Shown: piece by piece, positions 61,582 to 64,000 of the stretch
Layout of the letters: the number at the start of each line of letters is the position of its first letter
How positions within the stretch are numbered: position 1 is the stretch's first letter
NCBI RefSeq assembly: GCF_963662805.1
Contig: NZ_OY759862.1
Coordinates: forward strand, 310,001-374,000
Origin: an uncultured Cohaesibacter sp.
GTDB lineage: Bacteria; Pseudomonadota; Alphaproteobacteria; Rhizobiales; Cohaesibacteraceae
DNA length: 64,000 bases
Direction: 5' to 3'
Translations under genes and position numbers: made by a program
Notes under the pieces: generated by a model
The model's database searches: none
What the model was told of the DNA's origin: nothing
What the model saw: only the letters and a program-made list of their open reading frames with translations

Positions 61582-62457
61582 ATGCTCAACGACCCCATTG
61601 CCCGCACCCGCCGCTTTCATCGCGCTGTCACCACCGAGGCCGGGGTGCTGGATACATCCTTTCTTGGCCGCGGTCGTCCACTGGGCCCCGCCCGCGTTTT
61701 GCATGCTATCGGACGCGGCATGCATGATGTCGCCGAGATCCGCGCCTATCTCGGTCTCGACTCCGGCCTCATGAGCCGTCTGCTGCGCTCGTTAGAAGAG
61801 GAAGAGCTGCTGCTCATCGAGGCTGGCAAAAACGATGCTCGCCGCCGCAATGCCTTTCTGACGGAAAAGGGCAAAAGCGAGTTTGACGCCTACGAGGCAC
61901 TGTCGAACAAACAGGCAGCTGACGTGATCGCACGTCACCCACGCCCCGAGATCCTGCTCGAGGCAATGGATATCGTCTCCACGGCCCTCGGGTTTGACCG
62001 GACGGTCATCGAGCAGGCATCGCCTCTCGACGAGCGGGCACAGGCTTGCCTGCTCGCCTATTATCAGGAACTCGCCGAGCGTTTCGAGAACGGGTTTGAT
62101 GTCAATCTGTCCTCCGATCCGGAAAGTCAGGACATGGAGCCGCCGCGGGGCACATTCCTGTTGGCGATATCCGATGGCATGCCGATAGGCTGTGTCGGTC
62201 TCAAGGGGACTGACAAGGGCTACGGCGAAGTCAAACGGCTTTGGATCGCCCAGTCTGCGCGAGGCATGGGGCTGGCTCGCCAGTTGATGGATGAAACAGA
62301 GCGGTGGGCACGGGATCTGGGGATATCCTTGCTTAGGCTTGATTCCAACAGCGTGCTGTCAAATGCCGTCGAGATGTATCGCCGATGGGGATGGGATGAA
62401 ATCGATCGGTTCAACGATGATCCCTATCCCGACGTCTTCTTCGAAAAGCATCTCTAG
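61582..62457 (+). CDS. MarR-GNAT fusion protein (regulator plus acetyltransferase)
   Basis: 291 residues with an N-terminal MarR-type winged helix (GPARVLHAIGRGMHDVAEIRAYLGLDSGLMSRLLRSLEEEELL, wing NDARRRNAFLTEKG) and a C-terminal GNAT domain (FLLAISDGMPIGCVGLKG, VKRLWIAQSARGMGLARQLMDETERWA, NAVEMYRRWGWDEIDRFNDDPYPDVFFEKHL). Such fusions are known in proteobacteria. AAGAGG precedes the ATG. The paired operators just upstream suggest autoregulation. Confidence 0.92.
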   Translation: MLNDPIARTRRFHRAVTTEAGVLDTSFLGRGRPLGPARVLHAIGRGMHDVAEIRAYLGLDSGLMSRLLRSLEEEELLLIEAGKNDARRRNAFLTEKGKSEFDAYEALSNKQAADVIARHPRPEILLEAMDIVSTALGFDRTVIEQASPLDERAQACLLAYYQELAERFENGFDVNLSSDPESQDMEPPRGTFLLAISDGMPIGCVGLKGTDKGYGEVKRLWIAQSARGMGLARQLMDETERWARDLGISLLRLDSNSVLSNAVEMYRRWGWDEIDRFNDDPYPDVFFEKHL

Positions 62458-62485
62458 CTCTCTTTGGAAACACGTTGGTCTTCCC

Positions 62486-62514
62486 ATAAAAAGAGGCGGC
62501 CCGGAGGCCGCCTC
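62486..62514 (-). terminator. Rho-independent terminator downstream of ccrM
   Basis: Perfect stem GAGGCGGCC/GGCCGCCTC (62493-62514), followed on the minus strand by TCTTTTTATGGG. It is 186 bases past the ccrM stop; on the plus strand no T run follows, so it serves the minus strand. Confidence 0.75.
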
Positions 62515-62699
62515 GAGTTAGGTGAAAGTCAGTTGTCGCGTTTCGGCTCGTCTCCCGCACACCTCTGGTACGCAAAACCCTGGCCAGATGTGTGCGAAAG
62601 GCTTGAACCGGTTTTCACCGTCGATTGGAACTCAAAACTTTTCCTCGGTTGTTAACTCTGTTGTCTGTGACGGCCATGCCGCCGGTGGGATGAACCTTG

Positions 62700-63821
62700 T
62701 CAGGCCGCATCCCGGATGATCTGACGCAGATTGTCGATCGGTTCGCGATCTCCGTCCTGATCGAAATACCAGTAGGTCCAGCCGTTACAGGCATCGAGCC
62801 CTTGCACTCCGGCGCCTACCTTGTGGATCGAGCCTGAATGGGCACCCGAAATGAGCGACCCGTCCGCACGAACCTTGGCGAAAAACTTGCCCTTCTTGTC
62901 TGTCAGGACCGCTCCGGGCTTCAACAGCCCTTCTTCCAGCAGGCGGCCGAATGGAATGCGTGGCTGGGCGCGTTTGCCCCGGCTGATTTCAAGCGCTCCT
63001 GCCTCAATGGGGACAACCGCATCAATGCGCGCCTGAGCGGCCTTGATATAATCCGGATCCCGTTCCACACCCACGAAATGCCGACCCATCATCTTGGCCA
63101 CAGCGCCGGTGGTGCCGGTGCCGAAAAACGGGTCGAGGATCACGTCGCCGGGGTTGGTCGAGGAGAGCATCACACGATAGAGCAGGCTTTCCGGCTTCTG
63201 AGTGGGATGAACCTTCTTGCCATCCTCGCCCTTGAGGCGCTCGTTGCCTGTGCAGATCGGGAGCACCCAGTCGGACCGCATTTGCACATCATCATTGAAG
63301 GCTTTGAGCGCTTCGTAGTTGAAGGTGTATTTGGAATCCTTGCCACGGCTTGCCCAGATCATCGTCTCGTGAGCGTTGGTGAAGCGCTTACCGCGGAAGT
63401 TCGGCATCGGATTGGTCTTCAGCCAGACCACGTCATTGAGCATCCAGAACCCCAGATCCTGCATGATCGCGCCAACGCGGAAGATATTGTGATAGGAGCC
63501 GATGACCCAGATGGTGCCATTCGGCTTCAGAACCCGCTTGCAGGCCAGCAGCCACGCCCGTGTGAAGGCATCATAGGCCTCAAAGCTCTCGAACTGGTCC
63601 CAGTCGTTGGTCACGCCGTCGACTTCGGACTGATCCGGACGGGTGAGGCCGGAGCCAAGCTGCAGATTGTAGGGTGGATCGGCAAAGATCGCATCGACCG
63701 AATGCTTCGGAAGAGCCTCAAGTTGCGCAATGCAATCCCCTTTGAGGATGGTATCCAGCCAGTGTGGTTTGCTGGCTGGATGACCGCCGGAAATCGACTG
63801 TGAAGAAACTGATGAACGCAT
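62700..63821 (-). CDS. ccrM: CcrM-type DNA adenine methyltransferase (GANTC)
   Basis: Cell-cycle-regulated methyltransferase predicted to methylate adenine in GANTC, in the cytoplasm. AdoMet site: DAIFADPPYNLQLGSGLTRPDQSEVDGV with the DPPY motif, and LDPFFGTGTTGAVAKMMGRHFVGVERD. The C-terminal domain (RIPFGRLLEEGLLKPGAVL, then AGVQGLDACNGWTYWYF) is the CcrM-specific extension. 373 residues from the ATG at 63821, normal for CcrM. Start is uncertain because the frame is open to 63932. Confidence 0.95.
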   Translation of the reverse strand: MRSSVSSQSISGGHPASKPHWLDTILKGDCIAQLEALPKHSVDAIFADPPYNLQLGSGLTRPDQSEVDGVTNDWDQFESFEAYDAFTRAWLLACKRVLKPNGTIWVIGSYHNIFRVGAIMQDLGFWMLNDVVWLKTNPMPNFRGKRFTNAHETMIWASRGKDSKYTFNYEALKAFNDDVQMRSDWVLPICTGNERLKGEDGKKVHPTQKPESLLYRVMLSSTNPGDVILDPFFGTGTTGAVAKMMGRHFVGVERDPDYIKAAQARIDAVVPIEAGALEISRGKRAQPRIPFGRLLEEGLLKPGAVLTDKKGKFFAKVRADGSLISGAHSGSIHKVGAGVQGLDACNGWTYWYFDQDGDREPIDNLRQIIRDAA

Positions 63822-64000
63822 ACGCCTACTCGAACCAACTGTTACTCTGAACTTGCACTGCAGCGCACTCTCCATCCAAACCGCCATGGCGGGACTTGCA
63901 GCAGGCACGCACACTCGAAAACCAAGAAGCACTCAAGAAAGGCGAGGCTTTCTGAAAGATTTTCTTGTTGCAGAAGACTTATCACCACCCTCCGCTTGCC

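Overview
The window is chromosomal DNA from an alphaproteobacterium, most likely a marine member of the Hyphomicrobiales (Rhizobiales). I infer this from the hisS-hisZ-hisG block, a CcrM (GANTC) methyltransferase next to mutY, the pmbA-cysQ-DUF4170-DUF374-waaA-lpxK-DUF2093 order, a CIRCE-controlled groESL operon, and an Rrf2/NsrR-type regulator. A Cohaesibacter- or Stappia-like host fits, but the genus is a guess. I found no tRNA or rRNA gene, insertion sequence, integrase or CRISPR array.

Layout. 1-3.6 kb: tail of a GGDEF protein, a periplasmic L,D-transpeptidase, a DUF2927 protein and a CheZ-like phosphatase followed by three 80-bp tandem repeats. 3.9-9.7 kb: tag, hisS-hisZ-hisG and a Tat-exported GH3 glycosidase. 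9.7-15.7 kb is the most unusual part: a small gene split by a frameshift, a long gene-poor AT-rich stretch with a candidate sRNA, a ChbG/HpnK-like protein lacking its metal ligands, a group III truncated haemoglobin, a second candidate sRNA, a stand-alone Cas6-family protein, a phage-CII-like HTH protein, an NsrR-like regulator and slyX. 16-26 kb: two chemoreceptors, an alpha/beta hydrolase, a CSS-EAL phosphodiesterase and groESL, whose 3' end and terminator are tandemly repeated downstream. 26-34.4 kb: SulP transporter with a NadR-like ATPase, acetyltransferases, and an OmpR/EnvZ-type two-component system divergent from two exported EF-hand proteins. 34.5-42.6 kb: a sigma-54 activator with a degenerate receiver, an acyl-activating/thiolase/HMA operon divergent from a patatin-MarR-ketosynthase group with matching palindromic operators, and a Spy/CpxP-like protein. 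43.5-50.1 kb: pmbA, cysQ and the lipid A/Kdo block. 50.2-64 kb: MATE pump, DEAD-box helicase, MipA/OmpV protein, DUF1992, proline dehydrogenase, MarC, tldD, a third EF-hand protein, mutY, acetyltransferases including a MarR-GNAT fusion with paired operators, and ccrM.

Themes. Chemotaxis and cyclic-di-GMP signalling recur (cheZ, two chemoreceptors, GGDEF, EAL). Envelope biogenesis is well represented (waaA, lpxK, DUF374, L,D-transpeptidase, GH3, MipA). Both halves of the TldD/TldE protease are present. The strongest leads for something undescribed are the orphan Cas6-family gene beside a candidate structured sRNA, the repeated groEL tail, and the MarR-linked acyl-chain gene group.
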